DNA from: Porphyromonas gingivalis ATCC 33277
Lineage (GTDB): Bacteria > Bacteroidota > Bacteroidia > Bacteroidales > Porphyromonadaceae
Direction: 5' to 3'
Length of the DNA: 64,000 nt
Assembly (NCBI RefSeq): GCF_000010505.1
Contig: NC_010729.1
Span: 1-64,000 of the forward strand
In this document: one piece after another, positions 16,930-26,348 of the stretch
How the letters are laid out: each line of letters begins with the position of its first letter
How positions within the stretch are numbered: position 1 is the first letter of the stretch
Made by a program: the position numbers and the translations under genes
The notes under the pieces: model-generated
Seen by the model: the letters and a program-made list of their open reading frames with translations, nothing else
Database searches by the model: none
What the model was told of the DNA's origin: nothing

Positions 16930-18267
16930 ATGGGAAGACGGAAGACCGGCAGTTTCGGCTTGCATCTGTTATTTACCATCGTCATGGCGGTGGTGGGTAC
17001 TTGGTCGGCAGCTGCAGGACATTATGCCATCACTGTTTTTGCAGCCGGACTCGTTATCTTTTCCGCCTTGCGGTTGCGTTTACTCTATCGGCGCCATCTT
17101 CAAGATCTTTCCCTGCTCTTGAATGCTATCGAGAATGGCGATTATTCCGTGCGCTTTTCCGAAATGGGAGGCAATGTCTCGCATCGAACATTCAACCGCA
17201 CGCTTAATCGTATCAAGGAGATCCTCAGCCGTTCTCGTGATGAGGCTATAGCCGGCGAGCAGTTTCTCGTACATGTATTGGAACAGATTCCTGTCGGCAT
17301 CATGATGGTTGCTCCGGAAGGATATGTCTATTCTACCAATACAGTGCTGTTGCGCCTCCTCGGTTTACCCGTTATCACACACCTCGATCAGCTCAGACGT
17401 GTGTCGCCGGACATGCCTCGGCTGTTTCGTTCGGCGGCTACCGATTCAGGCATTCATATTAAGCTTACTACGGAGCGGGAAGAGCAGGAGGTGAGCCTCC
17501 GCTTCTCTTCGTTCCGCATCAGGGAGAAGATATACCATATATATACGCTGTCGAATATCGGCAAGGAGCTTGACGCTCGCGAGACAGAGTCGTGGATTCG
17601 GCTCATTCGGGTGATGACGCACGAGATCATGAACTCGATAGCCCCCATTACTTCGATATGCGATACCCTCTTGGACAATTTGCAAAGCTCTGCGGACGAG
17701 GAGATGCTGTCTACCGGATTGGATACCATTCGTAGTACCGGAGTGGGGCTGTTATCCTTTGTACAGGACTACCGTAAGTTTACGGCAGTTCCTCCTCCCG
17801 AGAAGGAGGACATTGCTTTACATGCTTTTCTTTCGGGGATATTGCGCCTGCAAGAAGAGCTTCTGTCCTCCAACGATATAAAGGTGGATATTGAAGAAAT
17901 ACCCGTGGAGCTGACTGTCCCGGCCGACCGCCGGCAATTGACTTCGGTACTGATAAACCTCGTCAAAAATGCTGCCGAGGCGGAATATCCTGCCGATACG
18001 GAGAAACGACTTTTGCGTATTCGTGTCGAGGAACGTCTCGATTCGTTGGATGAACACAGACTACTCCTTCATGTGGAGAACAATGGCACTCCTATTCCTC
18101 AAGAGGTATTCGACAATATGTTTGTTCCTTTCTATACGACCAAAACCGGAGGTAGTGGCATCGGTCTGAGCCTTTCCCGTTATATCATTCGTCTGCATGG
18201 GGGAAATTTGCTTGCGAGGCGTACAGCCGATGGTTTCACCTCTTTCGTTATTGAACTGCCGCTCTAA
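16930..18267 (+). CDS. Sensor histidine kinase paired with the NtrC-type regulator
   Basis: This 445-residue membrane kinase has two adjacent N-terminal membrane helices (about 10-55) with almost no periplasmic loop, so it probably senses a cytoplasmic or membrane signal. A HAMP-like linker and a PAS-like segment (about 110-215) follow. The H-box is MTHEIMNSIAPI with phospho-acceptor H231. The ATPase domain has the N box LVNLVKNAAEAE-like sequence and the G box TKTGGSGIGLSLS. It is the cognate kinase of the regulator 9 bp upstream, and the next gene begins 3 bp later, making a three-gene operon. Confidence 0.93.
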   Translation: MGRRKTGSFGLHLLFTIVMAVVGTWSAAAGHYAITVFAAGLVIFSALRLRLLYRRHLQDLSLLLNAIENGDYSVRFSEMGGNVSHRTFNRTLNRIKEILSRSRDEAIAGEQFLVHVLEQIPVGIMMVAPEGYVYSTNTVLLRLLGLPVITHLDQLRRVSPDMPRLFRSAATDSGIHIKLTTEREEQEVSLRFSSFRIREKIYHIYTLSNIGKELDARETESWIRLIRVMTHEIMNSIAPITSICDTLLDNLQSSADEEMLSTGLDTIRSTGVGLLSFVQDYRKFTAVPPPEKEDIALHAFLSGILRLQEELLSSNDIKVDIEEIPVELTVPADRRQLTSVLINLVKNAAEAEYPADTEKRLLRIRVEERLDSLDEHRLLLHVENNGTPIPQEVFDNMFVPFYTTKTGGSGIGLSLSRYIIRLHGGNLLARRTADGFTSFVIELPL

Positions 18268-18270
18268 GAG

Positions 18271-20517
18271 ATGAGAAAACCGATCGTCCGCTTTTTGCTA
18301 TCGTTCTTTTGGCTTCTCGGAGTCTGCGCTTCTCATATGGTGGGGCAGTCATTACCTTCGGCATCGAAGGAAATACGGGAGCTGAGCAATAGAACGGAGC
18401 AGCAGACCTCCCTGTTTGACAGAAAAGAATCCGAAGCTTTTGCCTTGGAAACGGTCAGAATGATTTCCGATAGAACGCCTTTCCTCTTCCGCTTGGCAGA
18501 AGGCCGTAGTTGGGAGGCCGATGTTCGAGGTCGATCGTGGGCTTCTCGTGTGCTGCCGATAGTGCATCGGCTCAAACACGGTGGGATTCCGTGGGAGCAG
18601 TATCTCTCGTCGGATTCCTTGTGTATGGAAGCTCGGCTATATGGAAAATACGACTCGGTAACGGGTGCATATAAAAGAGGTGTTGTTTCTTTTCGATCGG
18701 ATATTCCTCAGCGAAACAAAGTTGATGACCTTACGGCCTTGGCTCTGTTGGGAGAGAATGTATATGCCGAAGAGTTCGATTTTGGCAACCGGCAAATTTT
18801 TCCCAATCCTATTCGACGAGAGGCCGAAGCATTTTATACCTATCGTTTGGATAGCCTGTACGAAAAAGACGGCATAACATACCGCCGTATCGCATTTCGT
18901 GGATTGAGCGGTCTGAATCGCGGGACGGTAACGATAGATGCCACACACGGACAGCTTGCGATATTGGAAATGCGAGTCATGATGAAAGGGGTGATCACAG
19001 AATCCTATAGGGTCGAATTGGGAGAAGTAGAACCCGGTCTTTTCCTCCCGATCGGACTTTCTGTCGTCATCGACCGCAATCGTCTTTGGGCTTCTCTCCA
19101 TAATGGCTATTCTGCTTCAATCTCATATACAGGAGAGCAGCTCGATAAGACCGTGCTCTTCGTCTATATGCCTACGGATAGCAGTCGCTACCGCTTGCCG
19201 GACGAATTGCCGGTCGCTTCTGTTTGGGCTGTTCGCAGCAGCTTTGGGAGGGAGGATAGCTCGACGTATTGGAAAAATGTGGTTGTCGGTCGAGATCATA
19301 CCCTGCATCAGCATGTGCCTTGGCATCGCGCATTGGCTTGGGGACACAAGTATCGGATCGGGGAGCGTTGGCGATTAGGCAATGAGGGGTTGGTGTGGGC
19401 TTTGTTCTATTATAATTATGCCGATCATCTTTGGCTGGGGCAGTCTCTGACGGCTATTTACGATATGGCTCCCGGAATCCGTTGGGAGATAAAGCCCGGC
19501 CTTTATTATGTTACCAAACGACGCAAAGCCGTTTGGACTCTCGACAGCAAACTGTACTATTCTCCTCCGCAAAGAGGGCTTTTGCAATTATCCGCAGGAC
19601 ATCGCTCTTTCGATTTGTACAGCACGCGCGAAAGAATAGACCAACTGACCGATCTGATGATGGAGCTGCTCAACGGACAAGGCCCGACAACTCGCTACGA
19701 TGATAAATTTGTCCGCCTGACCAATAGTATCGACCTATTGCCCAAACTCAATGTGGAGACAAGCGTGATGCTGGCCGAGCGCAATCCTTTGCCGCATGGA
19801 GAGACGTGGAGTCTCTTCGGTGGCAGCATTACCGATATTCTGAATATCAGCAATGCCGATCCCGATCTTCCTCGCGTAGTTCCTCATCACCGATTGCTGG
19901 AAGTACGAGCTAAGATGACATTCAATCCGCGTCCTTATTACCGTTATACGGCGGATGGATTTCTCATTCGTGAGGGCGAGGGCATACGTGCTCCGCTCCT
20001 TTCTCTCTCTTATCGCGGAGCTTTCGGGATGGGGCGTAAGTCCGATGCACGCTTCCACCACCTCGATTTGAGCATACAGCAGCGGCTTGTCTTTTCACCG
20101 GCATCGTCACTGTTCTATCAATTGAATGTCGGAGGTTATTTCGATCGGTCGGTTATCTATCCGAGCGAGTACTTTTTTCTGAAAGGGGGTAATGCTTTTT
20201 GGCGATTCGGCGATAGCATGGAAGCTGCTTTCCAGACACTGCCTCCCTATACGGCTACAGCCGACAAACACCTTATCCTTCAAACCAGCTACCGAGCTTC
20301 GCGCCTGCTGGTCAATTTCCTGCCTTTCGTTTTCTTAAAGACCAACGACGAGGCCTTACATTTCAAAGCCCGGTGGGATATGGTATCGAGAAAACCCTAT
20401 CTGGAGATGGGTTATTCAGAGAGTATCGGTACGCTGATGCAAGTCGGAGTATTCTATGGTGGCTACAATTTCTTTTATGAAAGAGGAGTTGCCATCCGAT
20501 TTACATTCAACATGTAA
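18271..20517 (+). CDS. Outer-membrane beta-barrel protein, DUF5686-like
   Basis: This is a 748-residue exported protein with a signal peptide (about 1-27). The N-terminal half (about 150-310) has a lipoprotein-carrier-like beta fold. The C-terminal half is rich in alternating aromatic/polar strands and ends in FTFNM, as outer-membrane barrels do. The last 150 residues (LKGGNAFWRFGDSMEAAF onward) resemble DUF5686 proteins of Bacteroidetes. Unlike most of those, it lacks the N-terminal carboxypeptidase-regulatory-like domain. It overlaps the kinase operon (3-bp gap), suggesting that it is the envelope target or partner of the two-component system. No function is established. Confidence 0.8.
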   Translation: MRKPIVRFLLSFFWLLGVCASHMVGQSLPSASKEIRELSNRTEQQTSLFDRKESEAFALETVRMISDRTPFLFRLAEGRSWEADVRGRSWASRVLPIVHRLKHGGIPWEQYLSSDSLCMEARLYGKYDSVTGAYKRGVVSFRSDIPQRNKVDDLTALALLGENVYAEEFDFGNRQIFPNPIRREAEAFYTYRLDSLYEKDGITYRRIAFRGLSGLNRGTVTIDATHGQLAILEMRVMMKGVITESYRVELGEVEPGLFLPIGLSVVIDRNRLWASLHNGYSASISYTGEQLDKTVLFVYMPTDSSRYRLPDELPVASVWAVRSSFGREDSSTYWKNVVVGRDHTLHQHVPWHRALAWGHKYRIGERWRLGNEGLVWALFYYNYADHLWLGQSLTAIYDMAPGIRWEIKPGLYYVTKRRKAVWTLDSKLYYSPPQRGLLQLSAGHRSFDLYSTRERIDQLTDLMMELLNGQGPTTRYDDKFVRLTNSIDLLPKLNVETSVMLAERNPLPHGETWSLFGGSITDILNISNADPDLPRVVPHHRLLEVRAKMTFNPRPYYRYTADGFLIREGEGIRAPLLSLSYRGAFGMGRKSDARFHHLDLSIQQRLVFSPASSLFYQLNVGGYFDRSVIYPSEYFFLKGGNAFWRFGDSMEAAFQTLPPYTATADKHLILQTSYRASRLLVNFLPFVFLKTNDEALHFKARWDMVSRKPYLEMGYSESIGTLMQVGVFYGGYNFFYERGVAIRFTFNM

Positions 20518-20601
20518 TCTCCTGCTTTTCAATGGAAAAATGTACATTTATGCTTCAAAAGGATTACATCGAACGGACGATTTATTCAATCGGAGTAATT
20601 T

Positions 20602-21306
20602 ATGAAGTACAAAAAACTGCTTTTCGATCTTATTGACTACCTCGATGCATTTGAAAGTTTGCACGACGGAGGCTCGCACGAACCCGAAATAAAAGACTTT
20701 GCCGACTTTTTAAGTTGGCGCTGTGGCAAAAAAAAGAAACAGGAGGAAGAAGTTGTCTCTGTCACCCGGGAACGAGCAGCAGGAGCTAAGAATATAGCGC
20801 GAGGAGTCAGCCTCCTCCATCGTTATTCCCGTTTTTATATCAAGAAAGCTCTGACGGAATCTCCATTACAGACCGAAGACGAATATACCTATCTGGTCAG
20901 CCTGATGAACGGTGAGAGCATGACCAAGACAGAGCTGAACAACCTCAATGCCATGGAAAAAACATCCGGCGCAGAAGTCATGCGTCGTCTGCTGAAAGCT
21001 AATCTGATCGAGCAGAGACCGGATGAGGAGGATCGCAGAAGTATGCGTGTCTCCATTACCCCTGAGGGAAGAAAGGTACTGGTCAATCTCTTTCCCAACC
21101 TGCGCCTTTGTGCCGAGACACTCGTTTCCGCCCTGTCGGACGAACAGCTGACCGCCTTCGATCATCTGCTCTGGTTGCTATGCGAATGCCACAACGAGAT
21201 GTTCACCGGCAAACATGATGCCGAGTTGACGGATTTGCATGCGGAGACCTGTGGATTGAAGCAATCGGCAGGGGGAGCTTTGTCCAAGCGACTATACCGC
21301 CGCTGA
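20602..21306 (+). CDS. MarR-family transcriptional regulator
   Basis: This 234-residue protein has a winged helix-turn-helix at about 90-175, with the wing and recognition region MTKTELNNLNAMEKTSGAEV, then LLKANLIEQRPDEEDRRSMR, typical of MarR. An N-terminal extension of about 70 residues and a C-terminal tail make it longer than the usual 140-160 residues. I see no obvious palindromic operator upstream. It stands alone and overlaps the end of the convergent dusB gene by 15 bp. Confidence 0.87.
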   Translation: MKYKKLLFDLIDYLDAFESLHDGGSHEPEIKDFADFLSWRCGKKKKQEEEVVSVTRERAAGAKNIARGVSLLHRYSRFYIKKALTESPLQTEDEYTYLVSLMNGESMTKTELNNLNAMEKTSGAEVMRRLLKANLIEQRPDEEDRRSMRVSITPEGRKVLVNLFPNLRLCAETLVSALSDEQLTAFDHLLWLLCECHNEMFTGKHDAELTDLHAETCGLKQSAGGALSKRLYRR

Positions 21307-22293
21307 ATCAGCCGATCCTATCATCTTCTCCACCTCGTCCATAAGAGCGAAAAGCTCCTCCTGTGTCGTGGCACGAAGCATGGCCACGCGCATGGGCTTG
21401 AAGTTTGGGATCCCTTTGAATATGGGGCTGGCTGCAATATGTCTGCGTGTATGGAGGATACCTCGCCGTTCGTCCAGTTTTCGGATGTTGTTCAACGTCT
21501 GACGGCGGAGTATGTCCATATAATAGCAAAACGGACGCGAAGGCAACGTTTCTCCCGTGCGAAGGAAATGCTTCATATCCTCGAATATCCATGGTTGTCC
21601 GATAGAAGCCCTGCCTACCATTACGGCATCCACGCCATATACGTCAAAGGCTCGTCGGGCTTCTTGCGGAGTGGTCACGTCTCCGTTTCCGATAATGGGG
21701 ATTTGCATTCTCGGATTGTTCTTCACTTCTCCGATCAGCGTCCAGTCAGCCGTCCCCGTGTACATTTGGGCGCGTGTACGACCATGTATGGTCAGGGCTG
21801 CAATGCCACAGTCTTGGAGCTGTTCGGCCAGGTCTACTATGATCTTGCTGTCATTGTCCCAGCCAAGCCGCGTTTTCACCGTTACGGGCAACTTCACCGC
21901 CTTGACTACCTCACGCGTTATCTCTATCATAAGTGGGATATTGCGGAGCATTCCGCTGCCGGCACCTTTCCCTGCTACCCGTTTGACCGGACATCCGAAG
22001 TTCAGATCGATCAGATCCGGACCGGCCGATTCGCATAGTCGGGCAGCCTCTACCATCGAAGCTACATCCCGTCCGTATATCTGTACAGCCATCGGGCGTT
22101 CCGATTCATCTATGGCCATTTTTCGGAATGTGCCGGCTACTTGACGAATCAGGGCATCGGCACTGAGAAATTCGGAATAAACCAGATCGGCACCGAACTG
22201 CTTGCACATGATCCGGAAGGCTACATCCGTCACATCCTCCATCGGAGCGAGTAGCAAAGGCTCTACCCCGAGGTCTATGGCACCTATTTTCAT
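21292..22293 (-). CDS. dusB: tRNA-dihydrouridine synthase DusB-type
   Basis: This is a 333-residue flavoenzyme that reduces uridine to dihydrouridine in tRNA D-loops. Family motifs are LLAPMEDVTDVAFR, LNFGCPVKRVAGKGAGSGML (containing the catalytic Cys), VTVKTRLGWD, LTIHGRTRAQMYTG and GNGDVTTPQEA. I chose the start at 22293 (MKIGAIDLGVEPLLLAP). Its ATG overlaps the TGA of the upstream SulP gene (ATGA, 22290-22293), so the two are translationally coupled. Its 3' end overlaps the convergent MarR gene. Confidence 0.94.
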   Translation of the reverse strand: MKIGAIDLGVEPLLLAPMEDVTDVAFRIMCKQFGADLVYSEFLSADALIRQVAGTFRKMAIDESERPMAVQIYGRDVASMVEAARLCESAGPDLIDLNFGCPVKRVAGKGAGSGMLRNIPLMIEITREVVKAVKLPVTVKTRLGWDNDSKIIVDLAEQLQDCGIAALTIHGRTRAQMYTGTADWTLIGEVKNNPRMQIPIIGNGDVTTPQEARRAFDVYGVDAVMVGRASIGQPWIFEDMKHFLRTGETLPSRPFCYYMDILRRQTLNNIRKLDERRGILHTRRHIAASPIFKGIPNFKPMRVAMLRATTQEELFALMDEVEKMIGSADSAAV

Positions 22294-23966
22294 GCTCCTT
22301 GGGCTATGGCTTGTGCCTGTCGCAGAGCCGCTTGAATATCGGCACATACGTTTTCCTCTCCCAATAGCTCTACGATGCCTGCAGTGGCAAGTTCTTCGTG
22401 GACGTCCTTGCGCACACCGGAGAGTACGATGCTGACCCCTTCTTTCCGGCTCATTTTGATCAGGTTTTCCAGATTGTGCATCCCTGTCGAATCCATAAAC
22501 GGCACATGCCGCATTCTGATAATCCGAACATCGGGATGGTCGCCCAATGTGTTCATGATCTCTTCGAATCTGTTCGCGATACCAAAGAAGAAAGGCCCTT
22601 CGATTTCATATACCTCTACGCCCTTCGGGATGTCGAGCACTTCGTCGTGGTGGGCGATCTCGCCGGTTTGTGTCAGGTCGAGCCTGCCTGTGGCAACGGT
22701 GATACGCGTATTCTCCGTAACGCGCTTCATAAAGAGCAGGATGGCCAAAAGCAGTCCTATCTCTATGGCAACGGTCAAGTCGAGGATGACGGTAAGCAAG
22801 AAAGTAACCAGCATGACGAGGCTGTCGCTGCGAGGACCGCGACCGATATTGGCCACCGAACGCCATCCGCTCATATTGTAGGATACTATGATCAGTACTC
22901 CGGCCAAACAAGCCATCGGGATGTATGCCGTCAGAGGCCCGAGGAACAGCAGGATCAGCAGTAACACGAAGGCGTGTATGATCCCTGCAATGGGAGAGCG
23001 TCCGCCGTTGTTGATGTTGGTCATCGTACGCGCTATGGCTCCGGTGACGGGAATACCACCGAAGAACGGAACCACTATATTGGCCGCACCCTGAGCGATA
23101 AGCTCGGTATTGCTGTTGTGCTTTTCCCCTATCACACCATCGGCTACGCTGGCTGACAGCAGAGATTCGATAGCTCCCAACAGGGCGATAGTAAAAGCCG
23201 GAGGAAAAAGTTGGCGAATCGTTTCGAGGCTGAGTGTTACCCCCGTTGGTTTGGGCAGTTGAGCGGAAATAGTGAAGCGGTCGCCGATGGTTTCGAACTC
23301 GCCGATACCCTGCAACCGAAGTAAATAGGCTGCTACGGTCATCAAGATGATGGCAATGAGCGAACCGGGTATCTTCTTGGTGAATCTCGGACTCAGCATA
23401 ATGATGACAATACTAAGCAGACCCATCCCGAAAGCCCAAAGGTTTACTGACTTGAAGTTGGTAAAATAAGCTCCCCATTTGCCAAGGAAATCACCGGGCA
23501 TATCCGTAATACCGAGGCCGAAGAGGTCATTCATTTGGGTAGAGAAGATCGTGAGGGCGATCCCTGCCGTGAATCCCACTACTATAGGGTAGGGGATAAA
23601 CTTGATCAGCGTGCCCAGACGAAGAACACCCATTACGAGAAGCAAGATACCTGCTATGATCGTGGCAATCGTAAGACCCTCGATGCCGTACTTATGAATG
23701 ATGCCGTAGACGATAACGATGAAAGCACCTGTCGGGCCACCGATTTGGACGGATGAACCACCCAGAAGCGATACGATGAAACCGCCTATAATGGCCGTGA
23801 TAAGACCTGTTTCCGGAGATACACCACTGGCTATACCGAAGGCAATGGCCAAGGGTAAAGCTACGATGCCGACGATAACGCCGGCCATGAGGTCGGCCAT
23901 GAAACGCTCACGGTTGTACCCGTGGAAAACATCGAGCAGCTTTGGCCTGAAATATGATCCGATCAT
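22290..23966 (-). CDS. SulP-family anion transporter with STAS domain
   Basis: This 558-residue inner-membrane transporter is of the SLC26/SulP type (sulfate, bicarbonate or other anions). About 11-14 membrane helices span residues about 10-420, with the family stretch GLITAIIGGFIVSLLGGS near the front. A C-terminal STAS domain (about 440-550) contains MDSTGMHNLENL, the usual nucleotide-binding or phosphorylation-loop region. I chose the start at 23966 (MIGSYFRPK). The longer GTG at 24005 coincides with the predicted transcription start of the promoter at 24010-24039. It is coupled to dusB by a 4-bp overlap. The substrate is not predictable from sequence. Confidence 0.92.
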   Translation of the reverse strand: MIGSYFRPKLLDVFHGYNRERFMADLMAGVIVGIVALPLAIAFGIASGVSPETGLITAIIGGFIVSLLGGSSVQIGGPTGAFIVIVYGIIHKYGIEGLTIATIIAGILLLVMGVLRLGTLIKFIPYPIVVGFTAGIALTIFSTQMNDLFGLGITDMPGDFLGKWGAYFTNFKSVNLWAFGMGLLSIVIIMLSPRFTKKIPGSLIAIILMTVAAYLLRLQGIGEFETIGDRFTISAQLPKPTGVTLSLETIRQLFPPAFTIALLGAIESLLSASVADGVIGEKHNSNTELIAQGAANIVVPFFGGIPVTGAIARTMTNINNGGRSPIAGIIHAFVLLLILLFLGPLTAYIPMACLAGVLIIVSYNMSGWRSVANIGRGPRSDSLVMLVTFLLTVILDLTVAIEIGLLLAILLFMKRVTENTRITVATGRLDLTQTGEIAHHDEVLDIPKGVEVYEIEGPFFFGIANRFEEIMNTLGDHPDVRIIRMRHVPFMDSTGMHNLENLIKMSRKEGVSIVLSGVRKDVHEELATAGIVELLGEENVCADIQAALRQAQAIAQGA

Positions 23967-24009
23967 GAGAAAAACGAGATTATCCGTGCAGCAAAAGCCT
24001 TGCACGCCG

Positions 24010-24039
24010 CAAAGGTAGGGATTTACTCACTGAGACAAA
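24010..24039 (-). promoter_or_regulatory. Promoter of the SulP-dusB operon
   Basis: On the minus strand, TTTG (24036-24039), 18 bp and TACCTTTG (24010-24017) match the Bacteroides consensus. The start should fall near 24003, which rules against the upstream GTG as the initiation codon. Confidence 0.75.
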
Positions 24040-24352
24040 GCTTTTTACCCGATTCAGAGCGGAATGCCTACAGTCTGATCTTCGACATTTGCAGTCTGTT
24101 AGCTATATGTAGTCCGGAAGCAGTACTTCGTTTTTTTGATTCGATAATGCCGGATACAATCACCATCCCATCTGAAAATATTTCACGAAAATACAGACCA
24201 GAAAAGTTTTCAACAACGAAGAAGAGTTTGGAATCATTCTAAATAAGCGATTGAGAGGAAGAGGTTTTCAAGGTAAAAATGTTCATGAATCGGACTTTTG
24301 GGAGTTGAGGTCTGCTTTGAAAGAGTTTCGATGGCGATGTATATATTAATCA

Positions 24353-24440
24353 GTTTCAATTTATATACAGATCGTTTTCGATTTATATATAAATCATTTT
24401 CCATTTGTATATAGATCGTATTCGATTTGTATATAAATAG
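24353..24440. repeat. Four 22-bp tandem repeats
   Basis: Four units of 22 bp run head to tail at 24353, 24375, 24397 and 24419. The approximate consensus is TTTTCGATTTRTATATARAT plus CG. A degenerate fifth unit may precede at about 24326. Short AT-rich tandem units of this size are known in P. gingivalis, including the brick repeats of BrickBuilt MITEs, but I cannot assign this array to a named family. Confidence 0.85.
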
Positions 24441-24481
24441 TAGAACAGAAAAGGCTGTTTGGAGAGCTGATATAAAAGAGA

Positions 24482-24515
24482 CACCCGCTCGATTCGTGGC
24501 CGAACCGAGCGGGTG
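24482..24515 (-). terminator. GC-rich hairpin in the gap before rex
   Basis: A 10-bp stem CACCCGCTCG/CGAGCGGGTG (24482-24491 and 24506-24515) stands out in an AT-rich gap. A TCTCTTTTAT run follows only on the minus strand, so it could terminate leftward transcripts. The rest of 24018-24951 holds no gene I can support. Confidence 0.5.
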
Positions 24516-24917
24516 CCTTATAGATTTGCAGGAGTGGAGAGGAATGATTAGTCCCTATTCCTTGTGCAATGTTTGTCTGTTTTCAAATGCGATGATGCCA
24601 TATAAATAAATGGATGGGATGGGTGAGAGTAGATTGTGAAGTAGGAGAGTATATTTCATGCGTTCGGATCGTTAGGAAAGTTGGTTGATAGGATGTAATA
24701 CTTTAGTATATAATTGCTTATCGCTCGTTTGGGGTCTTTGTTTGCCGGCAAATGTAGTAAAAAAGTACGATGCGAATGAATCGAAAATTTGCTTTCCGTC
24801 AAGCCTCTTTTCTCCACTATGCAGGAGAGTCCGAAAAAACAGTTCCTAAACCTCTTTCCGAGCGATCGTCTGAGGAGTAAATATGACAGAGACATAAGGT
24901 ATTACGGTGTGATTACA

Positions 24918-24925
24918 TATATTTG
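24918..24925 (+). promoter_or_regulatory. Putative -7 box TATATTTG of rex
   Basis: TATATTTG fits TAnnTTTG and lies 26 bp before the rex ATG. No clear -33 partner is visible. Confidence 0.5.
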
Positions 24926-24951
24926 TACTTAAATAATCCACTAAAAAACGG

Positions 24952-25608
24952 ATGAAAACGATTGCGAACGAGTCTTCTCTTCTTGATACAAAAGTCCCCG
25001 AACCTACTCTGAGGCGTCTACCCTGGTATTTGTCTTACGTCCAGCTTTTGCATGCGGATGGATGCGAGTCGGTGTCTTCCACGCGGATCGCTCGTGCCGT
25101 AGGAGTGGATGCTTCGCTCGTGGCCAAGGATCTCTCCTATGTATCGGTGGATGGGCGTACCCGGGTAGGGTACCGGGTGGCGGACATGGTGGCTGTGCTG
25201 AACGACTTTCTGGGCTTTACGCACCACCACCGTGCTTTCCTCTTCGGGGTGGGAAGTCTGGGTGCTGCTTTGTTGCAGGACTCGGGTTTGCGCCACTTCG
25301 GGTTGGAGATTGCCGCCGGGTTCGATGTGAATCCGGATATTGTGGACACTAATATCAATGGCATCCCCGTTTACCATAAGAGCCGGGTTGCGGAGTTGTG
25401 CGCTCGAGAGCGTGTGGATATAGGTATTCTTACCGTTCCGATACGGGCGGCACAGTCGATGGCCGATGAGATGATAGCAGCAGGGATCAAGGCTATTTGG
25501 AATTTTACCCCTTGGCGCATCAGTGTACCCGAAGGCGTGGTCGTACAGAATACGTCGATGTATGCCCAGTTGGCTGTGATGTTCAATCGGATGAAATCGC
25601 TACCTTAG
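24952..25608 (+). CDS. rex: Redox-sensing transcriptional repressor Rex
   Basis: This 218-residue protein senses the NADH/NAD+ ratio and represses fermentation and respiration genes. A winged-helix DNA-binding domain spans about 15-90 (RRLPWYLSYVQLLHADG, then SSTRIARAVGVDASLVAKDLSY). A Rossmann NADH domain follows with GVGSLG at 99-104 and the later LTVPIRAAQSMADEMI and GIKAIWNFTPW, all hallmarks of Rex. In an anaerobe, control of fermentation pathways is expected. It probably leads a short operon, with an FAH-family gene 68 bp downstream and porU after that. Confidence 0.96.
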   Translation: MKTIANESSLLDTKVPEPTLRRLPWYLSYVQLLHADGCESVSSTRIARAVGVDASLVAKDLSYVSVDGRTRVGYRVADMVAVLNDFLGFTHHHRAFLFGVGSLGAALLQDSGLRHFGLEIAAGFDVNPDIVDTNINGIPVYHKSRVAELCARERVDIGILTVPIRAAQSMADEMIAAGIKAIWNFTPWRISVPEGVVVQNTSMYAQLAVMFNRMKSLP

Positions 25609-25676
25609 GTCTCCGAAGGCTGAACAATCCTCCTTTGCCCTTTTTTATAATAAGGGCTTTCGCTCGCTTTGGAACG

Positions 25677-26336
25677 ATGAAGATAATTGCTGTCGGCATG
25701 AACTATGGTGCGCATGTCAGCGAAATGCGACGTGCGGACATCCTTCCCGTTGCTCCCTGTCCGGATGGAGAGGGAGCCGATTTTTGTGTGGAGGAACCTG
25801 TGCTTTTCCTCAAGACCGATTCCTTGTTGCGCGAAGGGCATCCCTTTTTCTATCCGGATTTTTCTCAGGAGATCCACTATGAGACGGAGCTGGTGGTTCG
25901 TATAGATCGTATCGGCAAGTGCATAGCCGAACGTTTTGCTCACCGCTATTACAGTGAGGTTACCGTCGGTATAGACTTCACGGCTCGTGACCTCCAGCGT
26001 CGTGCCAAAGCCAAGGGGTTGCCCTGGGCAACGGCCAAAGCTTTCGACAACTCCGCTGCCGTAGGGCGGTGGGTGAAAAAAGACTCGCTCCGGCACGGTG
26101 TGCAGGAATTGGGCCTGCGATTGGATATAGACGGACGCACGGTGCAGCAGGGCAATACACGGGATATGCTCTTTTCCGTAGATCGTTTGATCGCTTATGC
26201 CAGTCGTTTCTTCACACTTCGTATGGGGGATCTTATCTTTACAGGGACTCCGGCAGGGGTAGGCCCCATTGCTATCGGGCAGCACCTCGAAGCCTATCTC
26301 GAAGAGCAAAAACTGCTCGACATATCCATCAAATAA
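25677..26336 (+). CDS. Fumarylacetoacetate hydrolase-family protein
   Basis: This 219-residue protein carries the C-terminal FAH domain. Family members are Mg2+-dependent hydrolases, isomerases or oxaloacetate decarboxylases acting on 2-oxo/enol acids. Motifs are MNYGAHVSEM at the start, then EIHYETELVVRIDRIGK (metal-binding E-x-E), then TVGIDFTARDLQ, then GDLIFTGTPAGVGPI near the end. Short single-domain members often act as oxaloacetate tautomerase or decarboxylase, but the substrate cannot be fixed from sequence. I chose the start at 25677 (MKIIAVGMNYG). It lies between rex and porU, 12 bp before the latter. Confidence 0.9.
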   Translation: MKIIAVGMNYGAHVSEMRRADILPVAPCPDGEGADFCVEEPVLFLKTDSLLREGHPFFYPDFSQEIHYETELVVRIDRIGKCIAERFAHRYYSEVTVGIDFTARDLQRRAKAKGLPWATAKAFDNSAAVGRWVKKDSLRHGVQELGLRLDIDGRTVQQGNTRDMLFSVDRLIAYASRFFTLRMGDLIFTGTPAGVGPIAIGQHLEAYLEEQKLLDISIK

Positions 26337-26348
26337 GCTATTTCTCAG

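Noticed and set aside
24353-24440. CRISPR array
   Set aside because: The units are contiguous with no spacers and no cas genes are near.
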